DNA from: Calvatia gigantea
Lineage: Eukaryota > Basidiomycota > Agaricomycetes > Agaricales > Lycoperdaceae
Length of the DNA stretch: 64,000 bases
NCBI GenBank assembly: GCA_025093985.1
Contig: JACAAK010000009.1
Location: 1,922,001-1,986,000 of the forward strand
Direction of reading: 5' to 3'
Shown: positions 47,442 through 59,580 of the stretch, piece by piece
Layout: each line of letters opens with the position of its first letter
Numbering within the stretch: position 1 is the stretch's first letter
Position numbers and translations under genes: made by a program
The notes under the pieces: generated by a model
The model's input: only the letters and a program-made list of their open reading frames with translations
What the model was told of the DNA's origin: nothing
Databases searched by the model: none

Positions 47442-50231
47442 ATGGCTCCTGCAGTTGCACACCCGACCAGCGTTACCTTCGTTGATGAGCACACACATCG
47501 TCCAGTCAACGTCGATGCTGCTACGTATTATGGTGGGAGTGAATCCCACTCCCGTTCGAGGACTTACAGCCATGTAAGCCTATTTTTTCCTAGCATCACT
47601 CACTTGCATTAACAGATTTACTCCTGATGCACAGTCATACCTGCACTGGATACAACCCTCGACGGGCACCTGCATTTCAGGAGGACGTACACACGCGCTC
47701 TAGGCGTATGTCACACGATGAGAAGGCAGTAACTACCCCTAGACGTTTCCTCATCGATGTTGAGGAAACCATCCGTGTCATTCTCGAACAGGAGGACACT
47801 GACGGCGATTTCCAAATAAGCGTCACTGACGCGGGTCCCAAACTGATGGCCCTTGGCACTGCAACTAGCAATGGTTTTAAAACCTTCGATATCCGCGTAC
47901 GTATCCACCAGTCCCAGAAAAAGAGAAAAGCTAAAACTCATGAATGGCAGGGCACATACATGCTATCCAATCTCTTACAGGAACTCGCCCTTGCGCGCGA
48001 CCACAATCGAAAACGGATCATCCTTGACGAAGCCCGGTTGACAGAAAACCCGGTAGACCGATTGTCACGAATGATCCAGCACTCATTCTGGCACTCATTG
48101 ACGCGTCGTATTGATGGTGATGGACTTGAAATTATCACCGCTGATCCTAAAAACAGGACAGGTCGAGTACAACCCCGTATTTATGTTCCCCACGGGGAGC
48201 CAGCTATGGCCGAATACTACAGGAGGGTCGCGAAGGAAAAGCCCCACATGAACCTCGACGTTCAGGTTCTGCCTGCCAAACCCGATGACCCTGTCTTCGT
48301 TAAAAGCTTGAACAACAAACCTGGTCTGCTGGCTTTGGCGATGAACGAGGTAGATGACGGGCACGGGGGTAAAACCTTGAAGGGTATCCCATTCATTGTT
48401 CCCGGGGCACGGTTCAACGAGGTAGGCTGTCCGCCCGCAATGATTGATTGATTAGGGCATCAAACACTCATTTAACTCGTTGTAGCTTTACAATTGGGAT
48501 TCATACTTCATTTCTCTTGGACTGCTTGTTGACGGTCAGGTGAACATGGCCAAGGGCATGGTGGATCATTTCATCTTTGAAATCAAGCACTATGGAAAAA
48601 TCTTGAATGGTAGCCGGAGCTACTACCTCTGCCGCACCCAGCCGCCTTTCCTGACGGACATGGCGCTCCAGATCTTTAACCAGCTTGATCGCTCAGACGT
48701 GGACGAGAATCGAACATGGCTCAAACGTGCTATCCAAGCCGCTATCAAGGAATACCATACTGTATGGGTCGCTGAGCCTCGTATGGACCCCAAGACCGGT
48801 CTGTCTAGGTACCGCCCTGATGGTCTTGGCATCCCACCTGAGACGGAAGCCACACACTTCACTCACGTTCTCGAGCCCTACGCTGCAAAACACGGCATAT
48901 CAGTGCTGGAGTTTAGTGAAAAGTACAATGCCGGAATTATCAAGGAACCCGGGCTGGATGAGTACTTCCTCCACGATCGTGCTGTCCGTGAGTCTGGTCA
49001 TGATACCACGTATCGATTCGAGAAACGGTGCGCGAATCTCGCGACGGTTGACCTACAATCGCTCCTCTACAAGTATGAAATCGACATTGGAACTGCTATC
49101 CGCGAAGTATTCGATGATGAGCTGGAACTCGAGGAAGACTTCCCTCTGGCGCCATTTCCACCGACCCCAGAAACTTACGCTAACCCCAACCGCGAGAGTT
49201 CAAAGAGTCGTGTTCAGACCAGTGACGAGTGGTTCGAGAGAGCAGAATTCAGGCGTCAGCAGATTGACAAGTACCTCTGGAACGAGAGCAAGGCGTTGTA
49301 CTTTGACTATGATACAGTCAATGAACAGCAGATTCTCTATGAATCGGTCACATCTTTCTGGCCGCTTTGGGCTGGCTGCGCTAGTGATGAGCAGTGCTGG
49401 GAGTTGGTGTACGTTACTTCGTTTCCGCAATTGTTTCCACGTGGCCGATATGTTGTTTGTGCCTAGGACTCGATCGCTCAAGAAATTTGAGGTCATCGGT
49501 GGCGTAGTTTCTGGAACTGAAGAATCCCGCGGCAAGATTTCGCTTGATAGGCCCAATCGGCAATGGGACTACCCGTACGTGAACATTTTGTGCAGTATTG
49601 ATAATGTGTTGATGTTCCTTTCAGTTATGCATGGTACGGTAGCAAGGTAGCACCTGGAGATTGATGCGTACTGATGGTCCCCGTTAGGCCTCCCCATCAG
49701 ATCATGATCTGGGTCGGACTTGAGCGTTACGGGTACCTCGAAGAAGCACAGCGCTTGGCATATCGCTTCCTTTATATGATGACGACTGCCTTCGTGGACT
49801 TCAATGGTGTTGTTCCTGAGAAGGTGAGACATGACCAATCGACCTTACGCATGTACTTTAATCAACAATTGTTCAGTTCGATGCAGTCAAGCTCTCGCAC
49901 CTCGTCGACGCGGAGTATGGGAACCAAGGGGTCGACTTTAAAATGGTGCCTCGTGAAGGCTTTGGTTGGATGAATGGTATGTTGTTGTACATTCAACAAA
50001 TATCCTTACCAACTATTGATAAAAACAGCTGCCTACCAAGTAGGACTGACATTCTTAACCAACCACATGCGCCGTGCCGTTGCGGCCTGCACGAGTCCCG
50101 AAGTGTTCTTTGGTACAAATGTCAGCGGTCTCGCCGCAGGTTCTTCTGCTGTGGCGGATAACCTTGCCCCCACCGATCCTCTGAACTTGGCTATGGAGAC
50201 TTTGGATATCACCTCTACTATTTCTGCTTAA
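47442..50231 (+). CDS. NTH1: Neutral trehalase (GH37), PKA- and calcium-regulated
   Basis: Cytosolic enzyme that hydrolyses trehalose to two glucose on recovery from stress or spore germination. Exons 47442-47573, 47681-48421, 48486-49408, 49467-49574, 49625-49633, 49688-49823, 49877-49976, 50029-50231 give about 783 aa. Regulation is readable: RSRRMS with Ser55 as a PKA/14-3-3 site, and an EF-hand-like calcium loop [13 protein letters not shown] (residues 82-94). GH37 signatures: [50 protein letters not shown] and [15 protein letters not shown]. Exon 5 is only 9 nt. The first intron's acceptor is uncertain: 47615 looks best but breaks frame, while 47680 keeps it, so a small extra exon could be missed. 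It lies 200 bp upstream of ATG15. Confidence 0.94.
49625..49633 (+). other. 9-nt microexon of neutral trehalase
   Basis: Between a TTTCAG acceptor and a GTACGG donor. It supplies one base, TAT, GCA and two bases, and so rebuilds WDYP-YAW-PPHQ, the conserved trehalase block. The residues it encodes are family-invariant, which supports its reality. Confidence 0.8.
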
Positions 50232-50431
50232 GGCAAATATTGGACAAACCGGGCACGGTCTAATGTGGATTCTGTTACCAATCTTACTTACATAGAAGAT
50301 GAATTCTAATGTTTAGGTTAATTCTGATGCGTGGAATAGATGACGTCAGTTTTCGTGATGGCAAGTCCTCACTTTAGTTGCTAGTTCATCAGAACAGATT
50401 TGTTTGCTCCTTTGTGTTTGTATTATGCCTC

Positions 50432-52046
50432 ATGCTTCAGTTTATACTGACGAGTTTTCTCGTACCGCTACTCAATCTGTGGTCACACAGATACCCTGAC
50501 CCGCGTCAACAGCCTACTCCACTCTTCTTTGAGCTGCGGCACCTTCATGCTGTTTCCTCAAACGCCCACGTGGTATTCTCGGATGTATTACAAGCTCCTG
50601 GCTTGTATGCAAACACCTCGTATAATATTCAACACACTGTACCTGTGACAACCTACAAACCGCCCTCGTTTAAGGCCTTGGTGGATGCTCGGAGATCTAA
50701 TTGGGATCCACTCAGTCAAAATGCAGCAGTAAATTGGGAGGAGGACGTTGTAGTTGGACCGAATGTGGAGAGTCGAGAAACGTTGCTCCTACTCGCAAAG
50801 ATGACCAACGACGCGTATTTGAGTCCTGGAGAGACAGGATGGTATGAATTGGGAGAGAATTGGACTGCAGTAAGTCTTCTCAAATTCTTACGAATCAGCT
50901 GTCATTGTTCGACTTCTATCCGATCTTTGCCAGTCTTACCCTTTTGGTTGGGAACCGGATCAAGATGGATTTCGCGGCCATGTTTTCGCGACACCGGATA
51001 ATTCGACCGTCGTCGTCTCTATTAAAGGCACCTCCGCAGGGTTGTTTGGTGGAGGTGGTCCTACTGCAAAGAAGGACAAGCTGAACGATAATTTGTTGTT
51101 TTCTTGTTGTTGTGCAAGGGTTGACTGGACATGGAGTACGGTCTGTGGATGTTATCGTGGCGGGTACAAATGTGATGAGGACTGTGTAGAAAGGGCATTG
51201 ATAGACGAGAGTTTGTTCTACCCCATCGGAACGGTGAGATTGTCCTTCGATCCCCCTTCTCCACAACTAATGGATTTGGGGACAGAATTTGTATAATAAT
51301 CTAACCTATATCTAGTCAGTGGAACTCCCATTTATTTCTCTCCAAACTCCAAAGTGTTCTAACTCTTCTCGAACTGTGACAAATAGCCCCGACTCAAATA
51401 TCTGGATAATTGGTCACTCCATGGGTGGTGCCTTAGCGAGCTTACTGGGAGCCACCTTCGGCGTCCCAGTAGTAACGTTCGAAAGTCCAGGAGAGAAGAT
51501 GGCTTCAAGAAGGTTGCATTTGCCCTCACCTGTGTGTTAGATCACCAACACCACATCGTATATACCCCTGACTTCATCATGACTTCACATGCAGCCTTCT
51601 ACGCATCATGTTACCCATGTGTATCATACAGCTGACCCGATTGCAATGGGAACATGCAATGGTGTCCTGTCCTCGTGTGCATTAGGTGGATACGCTATGG
51701 AGACGAGGTAAGGGGACACCATCGTGCAAGAGACAATCTCATACGTTTTCCTCCGCAATAGATGTCACCTGGGAAAAAATATCGTCTATGACACAGTATC
51801 CAACCTTTCCTGGACAGTAGATGTCCGAAGACACGGAATAGTGAATGTGATCGAGAAAATTCTCAATGAGCCGTGGCCACTGTGCACAAGTGTGGGGAGA
51901 GAAGTGCCCGAAGCGGTCGTTCAAGAGGATTGTGTGGTGGGTTCTCTATCTTAATCTCATTACATCGCATAGCACGCCAACCCTCACATCAATGTGGTAT
52001 CCAGGAATGCTACAACTGGGAGTTTGGTGACTTTCCGAAGAAGTAG
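50432..52046 (+). CDS. ATG15: Autophagic vacuolar lipase Atg15
   Basis: Class-3 type lipase, membrane-anchored, that disintegrates autophagic and multivesicular-body vesicles inside the vacuole. Seven exons (50432-50869, 50934-51233, 51286-51314, 51387-51531, 51595-51707, 51762-51936, 52005-52046) give 413 aa with exact phase. N-terminal signal anchor is [17 protein letters not shown]. The lipase nucleophile is Ser267 in [15 protein letters not shown], followed by [37 protein letters not shown] brings the Asp, and the His lies in [13 protein letters not shown] Cys-rich loop ([20 protein letters not shown]) and the end [16 protein letters not shown] are Atg15-specific. ATG 50432 is chosen as the start of the anchor. 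Confidence 0.94.
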
Positions 52047-52333
52047 AGTTGATCAAGAAACCTGAGGGCACACTCCGACTCTCTTTGAGATAGAATCCAC
52101 CCTATCAGGTCTTCAGGTTCCTATTCACTACATAGTGGATCCCTGTAGAGCCCACACCCCACACTATCATTTTTATATTGACTTCAAATTCGTCCATGAT
52201 GATACCTTCGCCTACCGATCACAGGACACGCGTGATGAGCTTGATGCGAAAGTATTTGCCACATGAAAGAGCGCGACCGGGCTCCTTCCTTCCGACATCC
52301 ATCACAAACACATATACCCACATTCAATACCTA

Positions 52334-53002
52334 ATGCTGATCCCAATCACATTTCATCCACCGTCAACACAGAACCAACCTCCGAAACTTCCAATGGCAC
52401 TAGCCAAAATCTCACACGACGAAGTCGTCCTGATCGAACTGCAAGGATCACTCGATGTTGAGGTAGCACAGCCTACAGACAAGAACGGCAAGCTTGTAGG
52501 CAAGCTGACGGTAGATGAGAGTGGATCGGTAGGTGATCTATCTGTTATTTCCGTCGGTCGAAGTGGGACAACACTATTCCGAGTGAGGCGGTACACATCT
52601 CGGCCCTTTCCCCGCAGCTTGTGCCCGATGCTGACAGACCAACTGACTTAACGATTTGACAATCTATATTATACATAGGGGAAGGCAACACTCCTGATCG
52701 GTCATCATCTTCTCGAGGGCAAGATTGCACCCCTAACGAAGCCATTGGCGATTCTTACCCGCCTTACCCCCGACAGCAACTCAGCGGCCACTCGGAGCTC
52801 CTCTGATTCTTCACCGGAGAACTCCGAAGACCGCAAGAACTGCGCAGAAGGGAAAAAAGACACGGACGCGATGGACTGTGACGACGATGATGGGAATCAA
52901 CGGTCCTCCGCACCGCGAACACAGTGGGAAGTGGTTGGGATCGTAAAGCGCAAGATCTTATTTGCCAAACGGCCCATGCCAATCGTTGGCCATAGTTCTT
53001 AA
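52334..53002 (+). CDS. CTF8: Ctf8, subunit of the Ctf18 clamp-loader
   Basis: Small subunit of the alternative Ctf18-RFC complex, which loads PCNA and supports sister-chromatid cohesion. Two exons (52334-52528 and 52679-53002) give 172 aa with exact phase. Family blocks: MLIPITFHPPS at the start, KISHDEVVLIELQGSLDVEV, GKLVGKLTVDESG, and TLLIGHHLLEGKIAPLTKPLA. The C-terminus ends with VVGIVKRKILFAKRPMPIV. An acidic Ser/Asp insertion (about residues 98-135) is unconserved. The 150-bp intron (52529-52678) is longer than most here and stays open for a while, so partial retention or another split is possible. Confidence 0.88.
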
Positions 53003-53547
53003 ACACAAAAATCAGAATTATTGTACATTCTATATATTTGTCGGGGCTAATAAATACATACTACCGATGACTGATGTACACAGAAAACCAGAAGAAACAA
53101 AAACGCAAATTCAATAAGGAATACAGACGAAGGAAAAAGTCCACCGCAAGACGAGTCCACTTAGAAAGAACCCGCGCAATCAGTGCGTAAGAGGCAATCT
53201 CGAGATTAAAAAAAGCAACCAAAAAAAAGCATCCGAGACAAGCCAGGACCACTTCGCCTGACCATATTTTAAGCGATTCCATCACATCGTGTCGTGAATG
53301 ACCGGCGACCGAATGAAACCCAAGGACACACGATGTCAACTTTGGGCGGTAGGAAAGAGCTGTGGTGGGAACCATGTGATTGCGGTTGGCGTGAAGGCGA
53401 AAACCATCGGCGAACGGGCGCCAAGCGCTCGGGCCTAAGTTTATGAGGATGAGAGCGCTTGCGGGTATAGCATTTTGAGTATATGAGTGATTATAGGGGG
53501 ATTGAGATACGCAAGGTAACGAGCGACGGTAGTGGTAACACCATCAA
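53003..53547. other. Convergent intergenic region
   Basis: About 545 bp between CTF8 (+) and the next gene (-). AT-rich near 53020-53060 and purine-rich to 53240, compatible with 3' UTRs. No gene seen. Confidence 0.5.
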
Positions 53548-54335
53548 TTAGAAGCCATCAAAGTGGCCCTTGAGTATTCTTTCGCCCATGGGCGACGGGG
53601 CACGCCGAGGTCGTCCGTTATCGGTACTGATGGTTGCCGAGCGGCGAGGTTTATTGATAAAGGGGGCGTTAGAGGGAGTGTTACTAACAGCCGTATTGGG
53701 TGGGGGACTTGGAGGGGATCTGGTGTTAGAAGGATCGTAAGGCTGGCAAAAAAAAAAATAGGCAAAAAAGTAGACGGGTCAGCTCCTTCGTAGAGATAAC
53801 TGAATCGGTAGTGCCTACCTTAGTGAAAGTGCTGCTTAGAGAAAGTCTTCGAAGGAGACCCGTGCCACGCTCCAAACGTGGTTCTGGAAGGGTGTTGCTC
53901 TTGGGCTCGGTGAAACGATTCGCCATCTGATTGCTCGCACGACGCATATGCACGGTCGCAGGAAGCTCTCGTCCAGCATCCTCATCCTCTAAATGAAGTT
54001 CTGAGCACGAGCCTTTAGTCATATTTCAAGGGAAAAGTACCTTCAAAGACGGGTGTTGTACCAGTAAATTTTCGCCTCAAAGGGAAGGTAGCATTTGTCT
54101 TGGTGGGGGACGACATAAAATAAGAAAAGATTGGAGACGAGGTGGGGGAAGGAATGGAAGTGCGGACAGAATTGGATCCCAGCGAGCCTGAGACAGGAGT
54201 GGGCAAGTCATAGCCCGAGCTGGCTGAGCCAGACGATGCAGAGGATACGGAACGCGCCCGGTTTCGCTGATGGATGGGGATGGGATCAGAGTGCTTGACG
54301 TCAGTAGGCTTTGGGGAAGCAGTGTTTCTGGACAT
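53548..54335 (-). CDS. Conserved Ser/Pro-rich small fungal protein
   Basis: Not assigned a function. Three exons (54335-54041, 53988-53819, 53742-53548) give 219 aa with exact phase. The first 100 residues are Ser/Thr/Pro-rich and disordered, with many SP/TP sites. A central basic block has MRRASNQMANRFTEPKS and RLERGTGLLRRLSLSSTF, which contains RRAS and RRLS, both PKA-type consensus sites. The C-terminus, RRAPSPMGERILKGHFDGF, looks like a short motif I recall from several fungal proteins of unknown role. No catalytic domain or membrane helix. Confidence 0.75.
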
Positions 54336-57300
54336 AGCGTTGGTATAATAAAATGACGATAGAGGTAGAAGAAACAGGTGGGAGGGAAAAGCACCAAGTT
54401 AACCCCAGCGCTTATATATGGGTGCTGGACTTGAATTCCAGACTCATTTAGGTTCGGCACGTGCCCCGCGGCGGTGGCTAAAGATATCACAATTCAGATC
54501 TCCCTGGTCACCGACAACTCTTGACAAATACATCTCCCGCTCTTAATCACAGGTACATCTCGCGTCAGTTGTCCTGTCTCGACTTACCACAGATTTGCCC
54601 AGCCAGATCCAGAACCCGAAGCTCTCGCTTCTCGCTTCTCGTTGGCTGCTACACTTCCGAGATGATAACTTGTTTCTTGAACCCATAGGAATGGACAATG
54701 CCCGTTGCGGATGACGAACCCAGGCAGGTAAGCACCGTGACATAGCACAACAACATCTCCACTGCGAAATCTCGATCCATTTTGTGATCAGAACCATCGT
54801 TATCGTCCCCGCAGCACATGACTTCCTGTCTCTCGGCTACCCCACATATCTATATCAGGGTCCCACCAGAGGCCAATTAACAGCTTCCCTTAACCTTATT
54901 AGGCAATATCAGCTATTTTCCCCCTCCGTGCAGGCATAAACATTCTAAATAAGGCACCTTATTACACACCACCTGGCCGAGGTTTATTTCGTGGCTCCTT
55001 CCTGTTCATCTCCACCACATTGATACTCAATCTATCTTCATGATTTTTCGTATTCCGCCCGTGAATTACACCCTTTAATCGACCTAACCCCCCTATCCCG
55101 GAGTGATCAACGAGTGACTGTGTGGACGTTCGGCGAGAATGCACAGCAGAAGGACGACCAAGGACATCAGACGCATCACTTCCCCCGTGTGTCAAAGAAG
55201 CAAATCCCACATTCCACATTAGAACGCCAAGATCTCCCATCTATCCAGCACTCGGGTACCCAGCATTCCAAAAAAACGGTCGCGAGTTTGGCGTTGCAGC
55301 CTCCCATGCATCCTGACCCGTTTCGAATTGGGTTTTTCTAGAAGACCTTCATGTGCTGAACATGTGCTCCTAGCCTTATTAACCCCCCTGAGCATGCCAA
55401 CGATGTAGCTGATTCAAAGCACAGCCAGTAGCCCAAGCATCACGCTCTCCTAATGTAACAGTGTAGTGCTACTCGACACTACCAAGTGCGTGAGACGATT
55501 CGAACTCTCGTTGGACTTTGAGCGGACTATCCTAGCGTCCTAAAGCTTTTGCTTACACTACTATGGTGTTCTTCTGAAGAGTGATTTTTTTACGTCTGAT
55601 TCCACGTGGCTAGACCTCATGCATATCTTTGGGCTACTCTGGAGGACGTCAAGAATCCTACCTTTCTCCGCCGCCAGTATGGCAAGACTACCAGGGTTAG
55701 TGAAAGCTCGAGCGACATCGTCGCCTAAAGTCTCCACTAAACCTTCACCGGCCGGTTATCCCATCACCTAAATCAGCTGATACATGCACAGGAACGAAAT
55801 GGTAGCTTTTAGCCTCGTCTCAATTGTAAACCGTTGAATTACATCAGGAGGAAGGAAACGCCACGATGTACTTGTTTCGTTATCTTTCTATTCCAGCTTC
55901 TGATGGCCGCACAACCTACGTATTATCTAGTTCTCACAGCGAAGATTCGGGTAACGGGTAAGTGCCTCCTTGAGGAGGGGCTGATCTCGTATGAAAAGGC
56001 AGCAGGCATGGTTATGTAGAGATGCCTCAGGACCGCTATCTCACCAAAGGGTCCAGATGTCCGTCTCTCGCAAGTTTGGGATAGGGATGTCTGCTGGGCA
56101 CACCAAGGACAGCTTGTGTGGTCACTCCCAGCTCGATCCCGCCACGACAGCGGTTCTCGTAAATCCTTTGCCGTCCACCAAACATAAACGTCCTTCCGCA
56201 CGCGGGTGTATTGGATTACTGATGTCACCTCGATAGAGGCGCTATGAGTACGGCACTGCATCACGGGTGGTGCATCATATGTCCTCCTGACTAATATTAA
56301 ACGGGAGAAGAATCCACTAGCACCAACCTCTTGAGTATCTCCTTAGATCCAAGCCGCTACCAAGCCGTAATTGACCATGATCACAAAGCAGAGCCGGACC
56401 CCCGTTCGCCGGGGAAACCCCCTCTACAGCAAGTTCCTGGAGAGCGTATTCCTCGGAATTAACCCTCCATCCCCGTCACCTTTCCCAGTATAGGTATCTT
56501 TTGCTAAATCTAGAGAAGGGCACCCCATCTTCGAAAAGGAGTCATCTGGAGGGAAGGACGGTGTAAATAGCACCCTACAAGTTTAGAACCCAGATTAGGA
56601 TGGGCGCATGAGCCTTCACCCAAACTGTGACTAACCCCAGATATCTACATCAATAGGTTCACACCCTGGACGATCCTTCTTCATTCTGGGTAGTACGTGA
56701 AGCATATTCAGAGACCGGGAGTATGCAAAGGCTGGCTTGGAAGATGCCCTTATGAATGCTGGAGTACTTTTCGATGTGTCGGGTCGGGCTGCCGGTGTAT
56801 GCAACAAAACGCGACAGAACTTATTGAAGTGGTGCGGTGCCGAGAGCCGGTGAGCATGCGCTATCAGCGTACTATTCTGGGGTGACCATCAATTCCACGA
56901 ATTGTCGTAGGTGGATTGCTGTGGCAAGGAACGATGATCCATTCCATTACTCCAAAGAAGCGCTGATCCCGACGGTGGTAGCAGCCCGGGTCCAAAACCA
57001 TCAGGTGCTGCAAAGGCCTGGTGGGGCTTCATCTATATGTCCATGAGATAAGCTCTTTAACTTTTCTAAAAGTGACCAAGCGTGGGTTAGTTGAGACTCG
57101 TAGGGTTGGCATATGCGGCTTTGATGTGGCGGAAGAGGACTAAAGTTAACATTGGAGTCACAATCTGAGCGCAAGCTTAGTAACAGCACCCGAATACGAG
57201 CGGATTTGAGGGGTAGGCTGTCTGCAGGATTGGAAAAGACACCTAATTTTACTGGGTGGGGGGAACACGAGACAATCATGTGGACAGGTTAACTATCAAA

Positions 57301-57773
57301 AAGAAGGTTTCTTTGACACTAAGTAGGTTCCATATCGGTGCAGAAGATCCATAACGCCATTCAGATAAAAGTCCTCCGCCTGGTGCCGGAGACAAGTACT
57401 TATGAATATCCTCGCCACGGTCTGCCGGTGATGTATGGGCAGATGTAGCCTTTCTTTGGGCCGCGCTAGAAGGAGGCAGTGAGTCTAACTCTGTGGAACC
57501 GTGCGCGTAGGAAAAAATCCAGCTTGAAGTGGCGGCCCTCTCCCCTCTCGACTTCGGGGAAGACTGTGACTGCCTGTTTCTTGGACAAACCCGTTATCTG
57601 AACTGTCCCTCCCACCACCGCCCGCCGTCCCCTCGTACGAGATTCGTGGTGTAAGAGAGAAAGGGCTCAAGATTTTCGCAACGACCCCAATTCCATCCAG
57701 TAGTACGATTCTCGCGGGATCCAGAAAAGCCAGACTAAGGATATGTTTCCAATTCTGAAGAAGCTATCCCTTG
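54336..57773. other. 3.4-kb gene-poor region
   Basis: Largest empty stretch in the window. No confident gene. The minus-strand frame 54962-55240 (92 codons) has a natural-looking polar composition but no start context, partner exon or domain. Other frames (for example 55923-56264) look random. Ends at the hAT element. Confidence 0.45.
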
Positions 57774-58621
57774 TAAGGTAGCGTAAGTAAGTGCCGACTT
57801 TTTCGCAGGGTAGTTATTCGCAGGTTAATAACAAGTTAATAACAAGTTAGTAACTCGGGCACAAATTACACCCAGTGAGAAACTGCGAATAAGTCTCAAG
57901 CGCTGGTACTGCCCGGCAAAGATCACACAAATATGGAAATCGAAAAAAAAAAAAAAACATTATATGGAAAGTCGTCGCATCGCACAGTAGTGGACACGAT
58001 GGCAAAGTCAACGAAACTGCTCGAGGATATTGCACAACTCCTCGACCACTTGCCGATGTACTTGCCGACTCCCCCCACCCACACAATCTGCCTATTCTCT
58101 AAGAGTGATCGTCCCGAGCTGCGTCAACCCCGTGTTTCATTCCATGACTTGTCGAAAAGTCAGGATCAACCAGTATTCGATGTCAGTCCAGAGGTCTTAT
58201 CAGAGAGTGTTGGCAATCCTGTCGATAATGCTGAACCTGCCACTGACCTCGCCCTCGAATTCGATGTTGATCACATCAATTTCAATGGTGGGCATGATGA
58301 ACTTTCGAAGGTCTTGCCGGAACTGAGATACCCCTCTTGCCGACTCTTCAACCGGCTCTGTTATCTGCAACTACTGTTGCGCAGGCCCCGGAGGACAGCT
58401 CCGAAGACGATGATGTCAATTGGGGTAACGTATAGGCCTCGTGTAATGAAATTTGAGTTATTCACAGTTAATCACTTTCTCACAATGCGAGAAACTATTA
58501 TTCGCCTGTTAATAACAGTTACTTGCTCACATGTTAATAACAGGCTGTGAATAACCCATCGGTAGGCCCCCAGCGAATAACCCTGTTACTAACTTTGCCC
58601 AGAGTTTCTCACGCTACCTTA
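57774..58621. mobile_element. Short hAT-superfamily DNA transposon (probably non-autonomous)
   Basis: An 848-bp element flanked by a perfect 8-bp duplication, ATCCCTTG, at 57766-57773 and 58622-58629; 8 bp is the hAT hallmark. The left end is TAAGGTAGCGTAAG and the inverted right end is TAAGGTAGCGTGAG (13 of 14 match). The first five bases fit the hAT end consensus YARNG. Just inside both ends are repeats of GTTAATAAC (57821-57846 and 58516-58542) and GGGTTATTCGC-like blocks, which look like subterminal transposase-binding sites. The element is too short for a hAT transposase (usually over 600 aa). An intact TSD suggests insertion in the recent past. Confidence 0.85.
57933..58553 (+). CDS. 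Open frame inside the hAT element, unknown
   Basis: About 205 codons without introns, starting MEIEKKKK; an internal ATG at about 57999 (MAKSTKLLEDIAQLLDHLP) is the likelier start. It has no zinc finger, DDE or RW motif of hAT transposases. The tail runs into the right subterminal repeats, which encode its last 30 codons, so the end is a by-product of transposon sequence. It may be a captured host exon, a relic or chance. Confidence 0.25.
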
Positions 58622-59580
58622 ATCCCTTGGATAGCGAGCGTTAAGTACTAGGTAACAAATTATCGGGCATTTGACGTCGAATGTTGGATTGCATAAACCC
58701 AGTCAAGGAGAGGGAGAGCATGGGGGGGGGGGGGGGGTTGAGAGAAACAAGTAGACCGGTATGTCATCGTAAACACGTACCCTGTTTGCGTTTCACGATA
58801 AATCGTGACTTACGCACCTTGAAATCTGAATTGAGATTCGAAAATATTACCAAGGTACTTGTCGTTCGTCTAAATGTGAAGAGGATCTCCTGGTGAAATT
58901 TAGTTGTTTAATCCCACTTATTCCCGCATGCTTTACAGACCACTTCCATGACATTCCAAAGCCGTATTGATCTTCTTTTTGCTGTCATCCCGGAAGATCG
59001 ATAACCTGCACTAGAAGCTTAGGCACCGAGCCTCGGTTCCTTCAGCAGGTTACTTGAAATTTAATGACGTCTCGCCCGTCATTGACAGGTATCATTGCGG
59101 ATTGCGGAGCAAGTGGGCAAGAACAACAGCTTTTGATTCAATAATCATCGACTACAAAGGCAGGCAGCCAGAAAGGAACCAAAAAAGGGCTTTTATATTG
59201 GGAGATACACCGAGCGACGCATAAATATGCGACGAAGGGATTAATATCGTGAATCGGGTATATTGGGCTCAAAGCCGAAACAGAAATAAACGAGTAACTG
59301 TTGGGGCCAATCCTTAGTATGCCTGTAAAACCAGACGAAACATGATTCAACAAAATACACAACAAATAATACATAGCGAGAAGGATCACAAGTGAAGGCA
59401 TGAATGAAAAAATAAAAGAGTGTGAGGGGTTCCGTCCAAAAACCGGAAACGGGACCTTGAAACCCGGTATTGCAAAAAAAAAAAAAAAAAAAACATGAAA
59501 ACTTCTTCGGCACTGACCTATAATCCTTTCGCAATTTGCGAAAAAGGAAGGATCGCAGGTCCATTTTTATCTCCTCTTCT
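58622..59580. other. Intergenic with homopolymer tracts
   Basis: No gene. A run of sixteen G at 58722-58737 and a long A run at about 59475-59493. Probably the 3' UTR region of the minus-strand gene that ends at 59581, since T-rich frames here are its antisense. Confidence 0.45.

Noticed and set aside
38000..52046. Biosynthetic or defence gene cluster
   Set aside because: No backbone enzyme, transporter/regulator set, nuclease or NLR-like gene; the genes are unrelated housekeeping functions.
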